From contig CANMKE010000006.1 of NCBI GenBank assembly GCA_947498325.1, positions 148,309-212,308 of the forward strand: 64,000 nucleotides of DNA, given 5' to 3'. Both the position numbers and the translations under genes were made by a program. The notes under the pieces are model-generated. The model was not told the DNA's origin. It was given only the letters and a program-made list of their open reading frames with translations, and did not search any database. Positions 46,066 through 54,080 of this stretch are shown piece after piece (within the stretch, counting starts at the first letter, position 1; every line of letters begins with the position of its first letter). The DNA is from an uncultured Persicobacter sp. GTDB lineage: Bacteria; Bacteroidota; Bacteroidia; Cytophagales; Cyclobacteriaceae.

Positions 46066-47442
46066 ATGAACCCAATTGCATCCATGGACGATACGATCGT
46101 CGCATTGGCAACGCCACAAGGAGTGGGCGCTATCGCTGTCATCCGTCTTTCGGGAAAAGAGGCGATCGCAATTTGTAATAAAGTATTTCGTGGCAAAGAC
46201 CTCACTAAGCAGGAAAGCCACACGATTCATTTCGGTACCATCCGCGATGGAGAAAAAATCATTGATGAGGTGTTGGTGTCGTTGTTCATCGCGCCGAAGT
46301 CTTTTACCAAGGAAGATGTCGTAGAGATTTCCACCCACGGCTCCCCTTATATTATAAAGCAGGTTATCCAATTGTTCCTGCGCGAAGGGGCCCGATTGGC
46401 CAGGGCTGGGGAGTTTACCAAGCGCGCCTTCATGAATGGGCAGTTCGACCTCGCTCAGGCCGAGGCCGTAGCCGATTTAATTCATTCGGATTCCGAAGCA
46501 GCACACAGCGCGGCGATGAATCAGATGCGTGGAGGGTTTTCAGCGGAAATTGCTGCCCTGCGTGATCAGTTAATTTACTTTGCGTCGATGGTGGAGCTGG
46601 AACTTGACTTCTCGGAGGAGGATGTTGAGTTTGCCGATCGCACGGAACTTCAAAATCTGGTCAATAGGTTACAGACGGTGATCAAGAAACTGATCGATTC
46701 CTTTGATCTGGGGAATGTCATTAAGAACGGCGTGCCTACCGTAATCGCGGGAAAGCCAAATGCGGGAAAATCTACCTTGCTCAATGCCCTGCTGAATGAA
46801 GAAAAAGCGATTGTTTCTGACGTCGCAGGAACGACACGGGATTTTATTGAAGATGAAATTCACCTCGAAGGACTTTCATTCCGATTCATTGATACGGCTG
46901 GTTTGCGAGATACCGACGACAAGGTGGAGGCCATCGGCGTCGAGCGAACGCGTGAAAAAATGAAACAGGCATCAGTAATCATTTACCTTTTCGATTTGGT
47001 GAATGAATCGCTGGAAGACATTAATGCTGAAGTCAAAAATCTCGAAGCGCAGTCGATCCCATTCATTAAAGTAGGCAACAAAATTGATGAAGCGGATGCC
47101 GAAAAAATCGCCAGCCTGCAAGTACAGGACGGCTGGTTATTTATCTCCGCAGGAAAGAAAGAAAACCTGGAAGAGTTGAAAGATCAGCTGGTGTCGAAAG
47201 TCAACCTGCAGGAAATCAAGTCTGGCAATACGGTGGTGACCAACGCTCGCCATTACGAATCACTGATTCGCACCAGCGAAGCATTAGACAATGTGACTAC
47301 CGCCATTGCCGCCCAAATCTCTGGCGACCTGATGGCCATGGACATCCGCGAAGCCCTACATTATTTGGGGGAAATCAGCGGAACCGTTACAACAGATGAC
47401 CTGCTGGAAACCATTTTCAGCAAGTTTTGTATCGGAAAGTAA
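46066..47442 (+). CDS. mnmE: tRNA modification GTPase MnmE
   Basis: 458 residues. With MnmG it installs the 5-carboxymethylaminomethyl group on wobble uridine 34 of tRNA. N-terminal folate-binding domain (1-120), helical domain, and inserted G domain: P-loop GKPNAGKS (229-236), DVAGTTRDF, DTAGL (276-280), NKID. The C-terminal FCIGK with Cys455 is intact. ATG 46066 is chosen because the upstream TTG overlaps the promoter box. The end of this gene is a known integration site for unrelated islands, and an integrative element begins right behind it. Confidence 0.97.
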   Translation: MNPIASMDDTIVALATPQGVGAIAVIRLSGKEAIAICNKVFRGKDLTKQESHTIHFGTIRDGEKIIDEVLVSLFIAPKSFTKEDVVEISTHGSPYIIKQVIQLFLREGARLARAGEFTKRAFMNGQFDLAQAEAVADLIHSDSEAAHSAAMNQMRGGFSAEIAALRDQLIYFASMVELELDFSEEDVEFADRTELQNLVNRLQTVIKKLIDSFDLGNVIKNGVPTVIAGKPNAGKSTLLNALLNEEKAIVSDVAGTTRDFIEDEIHLEGLSFRFIDTAGLRDTDDKVEAIGVERTREKMKQASVIIYLFDLVNESLEDINAEVKNLEAQSIPFIKVGNKIDEADAEKIASLQVQDGWLFISAGKKENLEELKDQLVSKVNLQEIKSGNTVVTNARHYESLIRTSEALDNVTTAIAAQISGDLMAMDIREALHYLGEISGTVTTDDLLETIFSKFCIGK

Positions 47443-47472
47443 TACCTCCGACTGTCTAAGAATAATACTACC

Positions 47473-47506
47473 GAAGCCCTGCTATCTTGCTGATAGTGGG
47501 GCTTTT
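47473..47506 (+). terminator. mnmE terminator
   Basis: AAGCCCtGCTATC/GATAGtgGGGCTTTT hairpin 30 bp after the stop. Confidence 0.75.
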
Positions 47507-47628
47507 GTCGTTTTATGAAATTTGTCCAGTTGGTATAATCCATTACATTTGAGAAACAAGTCCGTCCCTTTTGAGAAATTTCAAGGGGAGAAAGGGACGG
47601 AGATGCCTCGTTTTAGGGGAGAGTTTTT

Positions 47629-47778
47629 TGAACATCAGTGAACAGTAATGAACAACTATGAACATCAGTGAACAACTATGGACAAACAAAAAAGGAGAGA
47701 AGTTTGAACGTCGGTGGACGTCAGTGAACAAACAAGGGGGGAGTTCTTTGAACACCAGTGAACAGTAATAGACAAACT
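47629..47778. repeat. 10-bp direct-repeat array (TGAACANNNN)
   Basis: Twelve units in three groups: six at 47629-47688, three at 47705-47734, three at 47749-47778. Typical units are TGAACATCAG, TGAACAGTAA, TGAACAACTA and, at group ends, TGGACAAACA, TGAACAAACA and TAGACAAACT. The spacing is exactly 10 bp within groups, about one helical turn. The last unit ends 8 bp before the excisionase-like gene. Confidence 0.88.
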
Positions 47779-47786
47779 CGGCGAAA

Positions 47787-48167
47787 ATGAAAATGCAGAA
47801 AAATTGTCTTTACTGTAACCAGGAATTTACAGCACGGGCCACAACGACAAAGTATTGCTCGCATAAATGCAATCAACGGCACTACAAGCAAAAGCGGAGG
47901 GAGAAGAACATCGATAAAGCGCTGTCTGAAAATAACCTTAGGGTGCTTTCGGCTATTCGTGCTAAAAATAAGGGGCAGACGGTTGCTCCACCTCAACAGG
48001 AGGAGTTTTTGAGTATACCACAAGCTTGTGAATTAATGGGGGTTAGTCGAGGAACTGTCTATGGTTTAATTAATAAAAATACTCTCAAAATTACTAAATT
48101 AGGTAGGAGGACAATTATTAAAAAAAGTGAAATACTAAAACTATTTAACCATGGAAACAATCAATAA
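47787..48167 (+). CDS. Zinc-binding/excisionase-type HTH protein
   Basis: 126 residues. N-terminal cysteine cluster CLYCNQEF...KYCSHKCNQRHYKQ (residues 6-35) looks like a small zinc ribbon; the C-terminal half (72-125) is an excisionase-type winged helix: LSIPQACELMGVSRGTVYGLINKNTLKITKLGRRT. Likely directs excision or controls the element's genes. It overlaps the next gene by 17 bp. The repeat array sits right in front of it, where a self-regulating DNA-binder would act. Confidence 0.78.
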   Translation: MKMQKNCLYCNQEFTARATTTKYCSHKCNQRHYKQKRREKNIDKALSENNLRVLSAIRAKNKGQTVAPPQQEEFLSIPQACELMGVSRGTVYGLINKNTLKITKLGRRTIIKKSEILKLFNHGNNQ

Positions 48168-49029
48168 GCAACCAACTGCAACGGAAATAGAAATGCTTGT
48201 GGCAGAGACCAAGAGCCTGTTTATTCAGACGATCTGTAATGATTTCATTGCCTTTTGTGAATCACCCGAAAATCAGTTCAAAAAGCTGAAAGTGAAACTC
48301 GATGATTTTGGCGATCAAATATGGCGGAAATATTTAGTCCCTCTAAAGTCTGCTCAGCTAAACGGGCAAACGCTTAACAATCCGCTTTTGGACCATCTCT
48401 ATATGGAGCTTCCCTTCTATTTATCTGAATTTGAAGAGGGGTACCAATGGAAGGCCCTGATCGAATCTACCATTCCAAAACTGCAAATCAAATTTGGGGT
48501 GGATCATTACGAAACCACTTTCGAACCGCAATGGCTGACGGAAAAAAGTACCGACGCTTGGATGACTTTATTGGCTAAGTTCATGGTGGTCCACGAACTG
48601 GTTGAGAAGGGGGCATTTTTCAGGAATCAGGTATTTATTGATGGCTTGAAGGCTTTGGGTGCAACTCCATTATGTAATAAAATTGAGAACTTATCCCCTC
48701 CTCCTACGCCTGAGCGTCTCTCACGTGAAACTGAAAACCCACCAATAATTGCTCAATTGATGCGTTTGGAGATCATTAGCAAGCAAGGGCTTTTTGAAGA
48801 CAAAACGGACCAAGCCCGCTATTATTCCGAAACTTTACAACTGGAGAAAAATAAGTCTGGGTATAGTGCCCATTTATACGCCTTATTGAAAGCTGGAGCG
48901 CCATTGTATGGTAAAAGCCAGGATCATGTTTTGGATTGCTTCAATAAATATGTGGCGCAATATTTACCTCCTGCAATGAGGGAAAAAGCGAGGGAGAACA
49001 TCGAAAAAGGGACAGATGAAAATGAATAA
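48151..49029 (+). CDS. Hypothetical protein of the integrative element
   Basis: 292 residues, no signal peptide or membrane segment. Helical in character; the last ~95 residues (from IIAQLMRLEIISKQG) may form a separate domain. It starts 17 bp inside the preceding gene, a sign of translational coupling. Not recognised as any known family; possibly a regulator or replication accessory, by position only. Confidence 0.65.
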   Translation: METINKQPTATEIEMLVAETKSLFIQTICNDFIAFCESPENQFKKLKVKLDDFGDQIWRKYLVPLKSAQLNGQTLNNPLLDHLYMELPFYLSEFEEGYQWKALIESTIPKLQIKFGVDHYETTFEPQWLTEKSTDAWMTLLAKFMVVHELVEKGAFFRNQVFIDGLKALGATPLCNKIENLSPPPTPERLSRETENPPIIAQLMRLEIISKQGLFEDKTDQARYYSETLQLEKNKSGYSAHLYALLKAGAPLYGKSQDHVLDCFNKYVAQYLPPAMREKARENIEKGTDENE

Positions 49030-49058
49030 TTTTGAAAAATTTTGGGCAACACAAACAT

Positions 49059-49084
49059 TTGAGAGACTCTCAAGGGTCTCTCAA
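49059..49084 (+). promoter_or_regulatory. Hairpin before the integrase gene
   Basis: TTGAGAGAC/GTCTCTCAA, perfect 9-bp stem with an 8-nt loop, 47 bp before the integrase start. It begins with CATTTGAGA, also present at 47546, so it may be a recombinase or regulator site rather than a terminator (no T-run). Confidence 0.5.
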
Positions 49085-49130
49085 GCCCCCCGAAAGTGGT
49101 AAGTTTTATATATAACCAAACAAATTAGTT

Positions 49131-50261
49131 ATGGACGCATTAATGTTTACCATCAAGCTCAGGAAGAAGCCCATAGCCAAAGGCTTAAAATTCTCACTCT
49201 TCCTCGATATTCATTTCAAGGGGCAGCGTTATAAAGACTATCTCCGCTTGCATATTTATGCATACCCCAAAGACAAGCTCGACCGGGAATATAATCGACA
49301 AACCCTGGCAAAGGCCGAGAAAATAAAAAAGCTGAGGATAAAGGAGCTCAAGGAGTCTATGATCGTCGAGAAACCGACTAAAAGAAATATGAAATTTATT
49401 GATTATTTCGTTGAGCAACACTGGAAGAAAGAATCTGCCTCAAGTCAAAAAACATGGGAGTCAGCATTGGGGACCCTACTACAAATTGACTGGGTACACG
49501 ACATTCTACTGATTCATGTGGGCTACGAAGAGTTAATGATGATCAGGTCTTACTTTCTTAATGAGGCACTTTCACTTAAAGGGCAAGGTCGAAGGATCAG
49601 CCAAAATACAGCGCAAACCTACTTTAACAAGGTCCTGGCTACCATGAAGGAAGCGTTCATGGAAGGAATCCTCATGACTAATTTGGCGGATAGAGTAGAG
49701 CGAATCAAGGAGCAGGAGGTGTACAAAGACTATCTGACCATTGACGAGCTCCATGCCTTAGCAAAAACGCCCATGCCTTATGGAGACTTAAAAAGAGCTT
49801 GTTTATTCAGTGCCTTGACCGGTTTACGTGTTGGAAATATCAAAAAGCTACAATGGCAAAATGTGATCACGAATGTTAGCGGTCAGACCTATATTCAATT
49901 TGAACAGGTCAAGCGACACAACGTTCAGCAGAATCCACTAAATGAAGAGGCTATTTTACTTTTGGGAGATCGCCAAAGTCCAGAGGAACCTGTTTTTCCA
50001 TCGATCAAATACAGTTCATGGAATAATATGAGGATCAAGCAGTGGGTTATGAATGCCGGAATCAAGAAAGACATCACCTTCCACTCTTTCCGCCACACCT
50101 ACGCTTCGAACCTGTACCAAACTACTGGGGATATTTACTTAACCCAGCGGTTAATGGGCCACAAAAGCATCAAAACAACTTTAAGATATGCCAAGCACAG
50201 CCTTGAGCAAAGCCATCAAGCCATGGCCAATTTTCCTTCAATTCTTAAACCTAAAAAGTAA
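49131..50261 (+). CDS. Tyrosine recombinase (integrase)
   Basis: 376 residues. Arm-type N-terminus (MFTIKLRKKPIAKGLKFSLFLDIHFKG, beta-rich), SAM-like core-binding domain (85-190) and catalytic domain with the full set: Arg233 (LTGLRVGNI), His318 and Arg321 (FHSFRHT), His344 (LMGHKS) and Tyr353 (LRYAK). A Bacteroidota-type phage_int_SAM_5 integrase by appearance. Presumably inserts the element beside mnmE. An ATG five codons in (Met5) is an alternative start. Confidence 0.93.
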   Translation: MDALMFTIKLRKKPIAKGLKFSLFLDIHFKGQRYKDYLRLHIYAYPKDKLDREYNRQTLAKAEKIKKLRIKELKESMIVEKPTKRNMKFIDYFVEQHWKKESASSQKTWESALGTLLQIDWVHDILLIHVGYEELMMIRSYFLNEALSLKGQGRRISQNTAQTYFNKVLATMKEAFMEGILMTNLADRVERIKEQEVYKDYLTIDELHALAKTPMPYGDLKRACLFSALTGLRVGNIKKLQWQNVITNVSGQTYIQFEQVKRHNVQQNPLNEEAILLLGDRQSPEEPVFPSIKYSSWNNMRIKQWVMNAGIKKDITFHSFRHTYASNLYQTTGDIYLTQRLMGHKSIKTTLRYAKHSLEQSHQAMANFPSILKPKK

Positions 50262-50665
50262 TGGAATATCAACAAACAGAAGCTCCCTTGTTCAGTATCA
50301 ATGGAGAAGTATTCGAAAAACAAATGAAACGCTGGATCAAAGAAGCAATGTTGGAGTTGCAAAAAGACCCGCAGGCGATCGCCAACCAAGTAGATCAAAA
50401 TGGTCTGATGGATACCAAACAGGCCTGCCAATTTCTTAACCTATCCTATTCAGCCCTAAAAAAGCTAATGGATGATCAGATTGTGGTTCCGATCAAGGCG
50501 GGGAAAAAGAACCTGTTTCTACCTTCTGCACTCCTGAAAGATTTGCAGGTGAAGCGTAAACTTGAAGCAAAAGAAGTTGAGATTAAAGAGAAAAAGATCA
50601 GCCAGGCCGCCGAATTAATCAAAAGCTATAAGGCCAAACACCAGCATAAAAAATTCGAGGCATAA
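50261..50665 (+). CDS. Small helix-turn-helix protein
   Basis: 134 residues, its ATG sharing one base with the integrase stop (TAATG), so translationally coupled. MDTKQACQFLNLSYSALKKLMDDQIVVPIKAGKKNLFLPSAL is an excisionase/MerR-type HTH; the tail (95-134) is a Lys/Glu-rich helix. Second DNA-binding directionality factor candidate of the element. Confidence 0.75.
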   Translation: MEYQQTEAPLFSINGEVFEKQMKRWIKEAMLELQKDPQAIANQVDQNGLMDTKQACQFLNLSYSALKKLMDDQIVVPIKAGKKNLFLPSALLKDLQVKRKLEAKEVEIKEKKISQAAELIKSYKAKHQHKKFEA

Positions 50666-50837
50666 AAAAAGAGCCCCAGCTTTCGCCAAAGACCCATCTA
50701 AATCCACTTAAAAATACGGATTTTTCCGCAGAAGGCAAAAATCTTTTAAGGTCTTTGGTAAATCAATTCCTTTCTTACCTGACAAAACGCCCCTGTTTGG
50801 GGTGCAGGGAGCGTTTTGTCTAAATTTTACCAAAAAT

Positions 50838-52190
50838 ATGACTATTCAGAATATTGGCGCCTTTTCAGAGGTGTCCTCTCCGTTAAGCGAAAGCAAGTCC
50901 TTGAATCAATTTCCCTTAGAAGTTTTTCCTTTCAGAATTCAAGAAGCCCTTCATCAGGTGAGCAACACGCTTGGTTTTGATATGAACTACCTGGCGTCAG
51001 GTGTCTTAACGACCACCAGCGTAATGGTCGGCGCAAGGGCGCATGTGCGAGTAAAGAAGGGCTGGTCCACGCCATGCAATCTATGGTCAGTGATTATTGG
51101 TAACGCTTCGAATAAGAAGAGTCCGACGCAAAAGTTCAGTATTGACCCTTTGAACCAACTGAATCTTGAGGCCATCAAAACATACGAGGAGAACCTGAAA
51201 ACTTGGGAAATTGACTATGCACAGATTGAAAACAAGCAAGAAAGGGAGCTCTATTTGGCCAATAATCCTGCCCCCGAAATCGTCAAATTCATTGTCAAAG
51301 ACATCAATCAGGAGGCCCTGGTAAAACGCTTCAAAGCCAATCCGCACGGTCTTTTATTGCTTTATGATGAAATTATGGGTTGGGTGAAATCCATGGACCG
51401 GTACAACAGAGCCGGAGATGTCCAGTATTTCCTAAGCCTATACGATGGGGATACCATATCGGTGGACAGGGCGAGCTATCAGGCCACGGTAACCAACCCT
51501 TTTTTGAGTATTTCGGGAGGAATTCAACCTTCAAAGTTGTTCGATTTGTTTTCGGATGGCCGAAAGGATGATGGTTTTGTATATCGATTTTTGTTCACTT
51601 TTCCGGAGAAAGATACCTTTACGGAACTGACTACCAATTCATGCGATGATGCCTTTGAACGCTATCAACTTTATATGCAGGAAGTCCATCGATTGGCATG
51701 TAGCTTCGAGCTAAAGTCTCCTTTCCAGTTAAGTAACGATGCCTTAGAGATATTTTTGAATTACTACAATCATCTGTTGCGAGAGGCACAAGGAAATGAC
51801 CACCAGTGTTCACTCAGAGGTAAAATCCTCGGATACATTCCCAAATTTGCAGTCCTCTGGGAGTTTATCCACCTAAACGACACCAGGCTAAAAAGAGGGG
51901 TAGTCAGTGCTGAAGCCATTGAAGCATCCATCAAGATCGCAGAGTTTTACCGCCATCAAATAGACCGGGCATTTTTTATTGTCAATTCTGCAATCAACCT
52001 GAAAGGCATTGAATTAGAAATTTATAACCACCTACCATTGAAATTCACCAAAAAAGAATTGCAAAAGTTGGTAGAGGAAGCTAACCAGGCCTTACGCAGT
52101 TATGAAAGGTCCATTGAGCCCAAAGGAAAATGGATTAAAGAGGGCTTGGTAGAGAAAATCACACAAGGCAAATACCGAAAACTCAAATAA
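50838..52190 (+). CDS. DUF3987-type protein
   Basis: 450 residues from ATG 50838; a GTG 12 codons upstream (50802) is in frame but has a poor leader. Features GVLTTTSVMVGARAHVRVKKGWSTPCNLWSVIIGNASNKKSPT, a P-loop-like GNASNKKSPT, then LLLYDEIMGWVKSMDRYN and a Walker-B/sensor-like stretch; this is the look of DUF3987 proteins, found in mobile elements and often next to primase-type genes. Presumed replication helicase or primase accessory. The nested palindrome begins 6 bp after its stop. Confidence 0.8.
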   Translation: MTIQNIGAFSEVSSPLSESKSLNQFPLEVFPFRIQEALHQVSNTLGFDMNYLASGVLTTTSVMVGARAHVRVKKGWSTPCNLWSVIIGNASNKKSPTQKFSIDPLNQLNLEAIKTYEENLKTWEIDYAQIENKQERELYLANNPAPEIVKFIVKDINQEALVKRFKANPHGLLLLYDEIMGWVKSMDRYNRAGDVQYFLSLYDGDTISVDRASYQATVTNPFLSISGGIQPSKLFDLFSDGRKDDGFVYRFLFTFPEKDTFTELTTNSCDDAFERYQLYMQEVHRLACSFELKSPFQLSNDALEIFLNYYNHLLREAQGNDHQCSLRGKILGYIPKFAVLWEFIHLNDTRLKRGVVSAEAIEASIKIAEFYRHQIDRAFFIVNSAINLKGIELEIYNHLPLKFTKKELQKLVEEANQALRSYERSIEPKGKWIKEGLVEKITQGKYRKLK

Positions 52191-52196
52191 AAGTGT

Positions 52197-52434
52197 GGCG
52201 GAAATGGCGGAAGTGGCGGAAACTCCAATACAGACCATTCAGGCGGGTTTTTGGGAGGGGCATGCCTGTTTTTACTGAAAAATTGTTGGCGGAAAGTGGC
52301 GGAAAAGCAGACTACCCAAAGTGAGTTTCCGCCACTTTCCGCCAAATAATTCATCCTTTTCACAGCCTCCAACCCCTGTATACAGCTTTAGGAGGCTTAT
52401 TTGAGCACTTTCCGCCACTTCCGCCACTTCCGCC
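52197..52434. repeat. Nested palindrome of ten GGCGGAA units
   Basis: Forward units at 52197, 52206, 52215 (9-bp steps) and 52288, 52298 (10-bp step); reverse units TTCCGCC at 52327, 52337 (10-bp step) and 52410, 52419, 52428 (9-bp steps). The inner arms TTGGCGGAAAGTGGCGGAAA (52286-52305) and 52326-52345 are perfect 20-bp inverted repeats; the outer arms pair over 26 bp with one mismatch (52197-52222 with 52409-52434). Candidate replication origin or protein-binding hub. Confidence 0.9.
52364..52397. repeat. Secondary hairpin with central palindrome
   Basis: AGCCTCC/GGAGGCT arms enclose the perfect 10-bp palindrome CTGTATACAG (52376-52385). It lies inside the larger nested palindrome. Confidence 0.65.
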
Positions 52435-52454
52435 AACCTCAAAATTGAAAAACC

Positions 52455-53705
52455 ATGATAGACCAGAGTTATACCATACGATTGGATCAAACCATTTCAG
52501 ACCATAGCAAGAAAAAATTTACCTGTCCATCTTGTAACAAACCCAAGCGATTTGTGCGCTACTATGATTTCGAAAAACATGAATACCTCCCTGAGCATTT
52601 CGGGCGATGTGATCGACAGGAAAGTTGCGGATATTTCAACTCACCAGATAAAGCATATTGGGCACTAAGAAAGAACAACTACGATAAGGAAGGTATAAGT
52701 GCAAATTCGGCATTTATGAATAATGAAAATGTAAATTTCCACAAGCCACCATCAAAAACATCGAAGCAAAAATCCGGCAACAACAATAAAGGGCAGGCCC
52801 CTAAGCACATCAGCGCAAACTTTGCACTTAGGAACAAAATACCCTTTCACTATTGCCAACCAACGCTCAGTGGATCAGATCAATTCAGTAATACAATCGA
52901 AAGGTGGTTTGGGAAAAGGGCCAAAGATAAGATCATCAAGCGGTTTTTAATCGGTACAGATAGTCAATGGCCACAAGCCACCATCTTCTGGCAAGTGGAT
53001 ACCGACATGAATTTACGTGCCGGAAAAATTATGCAATACGATCATCACCTTAAGCGAGTAAAAACCGGTGGTTCGGCACGCATTAACTGGGTACATAGCC
53101 GACTGAAAAAGCAACAACAATTGCCGGAGAATTTTCAGCTGGAGCAATGCTTCTTTGGTGAGCATCAATTAGCTACCGCCGGAGAACACGATCAAATTGT
53201 ATTAACTGAAAGTGCCAAAAATGCCATCCTGGGTTGGTTGTGGAAACCGGAATATATTTGGCTGTCCACCGAGGGAGTTAATGGCTTCAAACAAGAAAAA
53301 TGTGGGGAGTTGGAAGGCAGAACCGTTTACCTGCTACCTGATTTTTCTGATCAATGCCGCGCCGATTGGAAAGGTAAGGCTTTGGCTATGACCAGGGGCT
53401 TAGACATTGATTTTCGCATGATGCAGATTGGTGCCCACTTGAATGACGGTACTGATATAGCTGATTTGATCTTGGGGAATCCACAGGTCCGACAACGGAT
53501 AATGCAGATTAATGAATTGGTGGACCCCAATTTATTTGGGCCATTAAAAGAAAGCTCGCAAAGTATCGAGGAGCAGTATTTAAAATTGCTGAAGTTTTAT
53601 TCTCAGGATTTTGAAAAGGCCTATGATGTGTTGTGCCAAATACGAGAGAATGGTAAAGATTGGTCGGTTCATAATAGCCCACAAACTATTATAAGTATTC
53701 AATAG
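52455..53705 (+). CDS. Zinc-ribbon/Toprim-like protein (DUF6371-type)
   Basis: 416 residues. N-terminal zinc-finger motif FTCPSCNKPKRFVRYYD with a second pair CDRQESCGYF (residues 24-60), as in primase zinc ribbons. A Toprim-like core follows: IVLTESAKNAILGWLW (about 253-268) and VYLLPDFSDQCRADWKGKA (about 299-317). This matches the DUF6371-like proteins that accompany DUF3987 proteins in Bacteroidota elements; probably a primase-related replication protein. Start ATG 52455 lies just past the palindrome. Confidence 0.8.
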   Translation: MIDQSYTIRLDQTISDHSKKKFTCPSCNKPKRFVRYYDFEKHEYLPEHFGRCDRQESCGYFNSPDKAYWALRKNNYDKEGISANSAFMNNENVNFHKPPSKTSKQKSGNNNKGQAPKHISANFALRNKIPFHYCQPTLSGSDQFSNTIERWFGKRAKDKIIKRFLIGTDSQWPQATIFWQVDTDMNLRAGKIMQYDHHLKRVKTGGSARINWVHSRLKKQQQLPENFQLEQCFFGEHQLATAGEHDQIVLTESAKNAILGWLWKPEYIWLSTEGVNGFKQEKCGELEGRTVYLLPDFSDQCRADWKGKALAMTRGLDIDFRMMQIGAHLNDGTDIADLILGNPQVRQRIMQINELVDPNLFGPLKESSQSIEEQYLKLLKFYSQDFEKAYDVLCQIRENGKDWSVHNSPQTIISIQ

Positions 53706-54080
53706 GTATGTGAAAAGCAGTGCAAGAGCACGATCAAAGTACCCTTTAAGCACGGTTGAAGTACTATAAAAGCAGGTTTAAAGCAGGGGTGGAGTGTAGA
53801 AAAGTACAATGAAAGCACTATAAAAGCGCTATAAAAGTACCCTGAAAGTACTATTTTTAGTGATTTTGGGTGCTTTATCGTGGGGAGTAGTGTTTTGGCG
53901 AGTGGGTGAATAGGTTGCGCAGACGGGTCAAGAAGGCCAGGATTATTCTTTGCAAAATTTAATTTATAACATTCTCACTAACTCAATTGAGCTGCTTTTT
54001 TGTGGCAAGATGCAAAAAAGGAATAGAGCAAAACATAGGGGCGAGTTTTATAGAGGAAGATATTTTGAGATGTGACGCCA
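53706..54080. other. Right end of the integrative element
   Basis: 375 bp without a gene. The left part is the 11-bp repeat array (53715-53856); the rest, to the PorP gene, shows no clear repeat, terminator or copy of the mnmE end. Confidence 0.6.
53715..53856. repeat. 11-bp direct-repeat array (AAGYACNNTNA)
   Basis: Thirteen units in register at 53715, 53726, 53737, 53748, 53759, 53770, 53781, 53792 (10 bp), 53802, 53813, 53824, 53835 and 53846. Best units are AAGTACTATAA, AAGCACTATAA, AAGCGCTATAA and AAGTACCCTGA. Because 11 is not a multiple of 3, this is not coding repetition; the period is about one helical turn. Confidence 0.85.

Larger units (their letters stand above)
47443..47786. 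other. Left end of the integrative element
   Basis: 344 bp without a gene: mnmE terminator (47473-47506), an inverted repeat CCGTCCCTTT/AAAGGGACGG (47562-47600), two copies of TTTGAGAAA (47548 and 47570), and the 10-bp direct-repeat array (47629-47778). The frame on the minus strand here is only an echo of the repeats. Confidence 0.7.
47540..53900. mobile_element. Integrative element next to mnmE (borders approximate)
   Basis: A block of six co-directional genes unlike the flanking chromosome: excisionase-like HTH protein, unknown protein, tyrosine recombinase, second HTH protein, DUF3987-type protein, and zinc-ribbon/Toprim-like DUF6371-type protein. Overlapping or close genes suggest one transcript. 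It starts within 100 bp of the mnmE terminator and has repeat arrays at both ends. No relaxase or conjugation gene is present, so it would need helper functions or move by integration only. A duplicated attachment sequence could not be found, so the exact ends are open. Confidence 0.75.

Noticed and set aside
47543..47755. Minus-strand ORF of 70 codons
   Set aside because: It runs through the 10-bp repeat array; its repeated VHSCSLMF-like text is a translation of the repeats, not a protein.
47629..47778. CRISPR array
   Set aside because: The units are 10 bp and contiguous, with no 25-40 bp repeats or unique spacers and no cas genes. No CRISPR array was seen anywhere in the window.
50802..50838. 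GTG start for the DUF3987-type gene
   Set aside because: The 12 extra residues (MQGAFCLNFTKN) lie in leader-like sequence; the ATG at 50838 is the better start.
53900..54080. Copy of the mnmE 3' end as right attachment site
   Set aside because: Looked for a repeat of the TTTTGTATCGGAAAG-type end; no match was found by eye.
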